From: Rhodothermota bacterium
GTDB lineage: Bacteria; Hydrogenedentota; Hydrogenedentia; Hydrogenedentales; GCA-2746185
DNA length: 5,462 nucleotides
Assembly: GCA_009885415.1 (NCBI GenBank)
Contig: VFKU01000349.1
Span: forward strand, 1 to 5,462
Direction: 5' to 3'
Below, one piece after another: positions 4,898 through 5,462 of this stretch. Numbering within the stretch: the first letter of the stretch is position 1; every line of letters begins with the position of its first letter. The position numbers were made by a program, and so were the translations under genes. The notes under the pieces are model-generated. The model worked only from the letters and a program-made list of their open reading frames with translations, ran no database searches and was not told the DNA's origin.

Positions 4898-4913
4898 TGG
4901 TGTGGTTCTTGCG
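4898..4913 (+). promoter_or_regulatory. Weak sigma-54-like site upstream of cpaB
   Basis: TGGTGTGGTTCTTGCG keeps the invariant GG (4899-4900) and GC (4911-4912) at the correct 10-base spacing, with TTGC at -12. At -24 it reads TGGTGT instead of TGGCAC. It falls in the 86-base gap between tadE and cpaB, about 68 bases before the cpaB ATG. It is supported mainly by resemblance to the two strong sites in the window and could be chance. Confidence 0.3.
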
Positions 4914-4942
4914 TAACACGGTAGGGGTCAACGAATCGGGTG

Positions 4943-4957
4943 GCCGGGGATTCCGGC
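4943..4957 (+). other. Small hairpin before cpaB
   Basis: GCCGG (4943-4947) pairs with CCGGC (4953-4957) around a 5-base loop, 10 bases before the AGGAGAGG ribosome-binding site of cpaB. It could separate cpaB expression from the pilin part of the message. It is short and could be incidental. Confidence 0.3.
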
Positions 4958-4979
4958 AAAAAGTTCCAGGAGAGGTAAA

Positions 4980-5462
4980 ATGAAAATTCGCTGGTCAATC
5001 ATATTTCTCGCACTCTTCGGCGTGATTGCGGCCGTGGCCGCCGCGGTGCTTACCGCGAGCTTGAGCGCACAGGGCATCCAGGCGGCAGTCCCCGGCAGGG
5101 ACAAGGATGTGACAATAATTGTCGCTGCGCGCGAATTGAAGGCCATGGAAACCGTGCGCCAGGAAGACCTGGTGAGCAAGGTGGTGCCCAGGGAGAGCGC
5201 TCCCGCGTCATATTATTCAGACCCGGCGCAGGTCGTCGGCCGCGTGCTGAGCCTGCCGGTCATTCCCGAGCAGCCCTTCACAAAGGACACCTTCCCCTCG
5301 AGCAGCTCGGGGCTGTTGTTGGCCGCGCATCTGGAGTCGGGTAAGCGCGCGGTGACGCTCTCGCTGAATGACTTCGCCGGTCTCGACGGCCTGATTTATC
5401 CCGGCTGCATCGTGGACGTGATCGCGTCGTTCAAAGTCGACGCGAGCGACCACATCGGCCGC
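4980..5462 (+). CDS. cpaB: Flp pilus assembly protein CpaB/RcpC, N-terminal part (3' truncated by window)
   Basis: The first 161 residues of CpaB, open at the window's end. The product begins MKIRWSIIFLALFG, an N-terminal membrane anchor or signal segment (about 5-29). A SAF-type domain follows (about 43-100): VTIIVAARELKAMETVRQEDLVSKVVP and then VVGRVLSLPVIPEQPFTKD. Next comes the family's HLESGKRAVTLSLNDFAGLDGLIYPGCIVDVIASF stretch (about 117-151), close to the CpaB consensus LxPGxRAVxxxVxxxxGvxGxxxPGxxVDV. Known CpaB/RcpC proteins act in the periplasm with the CpaC/RcpA secretin. The ATG at 4980 has a strong AGGAGAGG (4968-4975). The 86-base gap after tadE is wider than the preceding junction. 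The secretin and the TadA/B/C motor genes would be expected beyond 5462. Confidence 0.92.
   Translation, partial: MKIRWSIIFLALFGVIAAVAAAVLTASLSAQGIQAAVPGRDKDVTIIVAARELKAMETVRQEDLVSKVVPRESAPASYYSDPAQVVGRVLSLPVIPEQPFTKDTFPSSSSGLLLAAHLESGKRAVTLSLNDFAGLDGLIYPGCIVDVIASFKVDASDHIGR

Overview
The window is GC-rich bacterial DNA from a Gram-negative-type (diderm) bacterium. This is inferred from a Tad/Flp type IVb pilus locus that includes CpaB, from sigma-54 promoter signatures and from an NtrC-family regulator. I could not fix the phylum from sequence alone.

Layout. Positions 2-616 hold the 3' end of an AMP-forming acyl-CoA ligase, apparently unrelated to what follows. Next is a 280-base gap containing a near-consensus sigma-54 (-24/-12) promoter at 770-785. 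It precedes a 445-residue NtrC-family AAA+ regulator (897-2234). This regulator has a receiver-like N-terminus without the phosphorylation residues and an AAA+ domain without the GAFTGA loop. A gene-free stretch (2235-2753) follows. It holds a 163-base imperfect palindromic repeat (2276-2438), nested dyads (2504-2547, 2608-2624) and a second near-consensus sigma-54 promoter (2687-2702).

From 2754 to the end, all genes are on the + strand and form the start of a Tad pilus operon. They are a small degenerate GGDEF-like protein, three Flp-type prepilins (two almost identical in mature protein), a TadV/CpaA prepilin peptidase, a TadE pseudopilin and the start of cpaB. Two of the three pilin genes (3428-3601 and 3698-3871) are under 60 codons. 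Intercistronic RNA hairpins flank the pilin genes, and a weaker sigma-54-like site precedes cpaB.

How the parts may work together (inference). Sigma-54 RNA polymerase would start transcription at 2687-2702 and make the pilins. TadV would cleave the three Flp prepilins and TadE. CpaB and genes beyond the window would build the outer-membrane and motor parts. Two proteins at the head of the locus look like signalling domains that have lost their chemistry: a receiver without its phospho-acceptor Asp and a GGDEF-like domain without GGDEF. The regulator also lacks the loop used to contact sigma-54. So either another activator drives these promoters, or this regulator works by a non-canonical mechanism. 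That combination is the most interesting part of the window.
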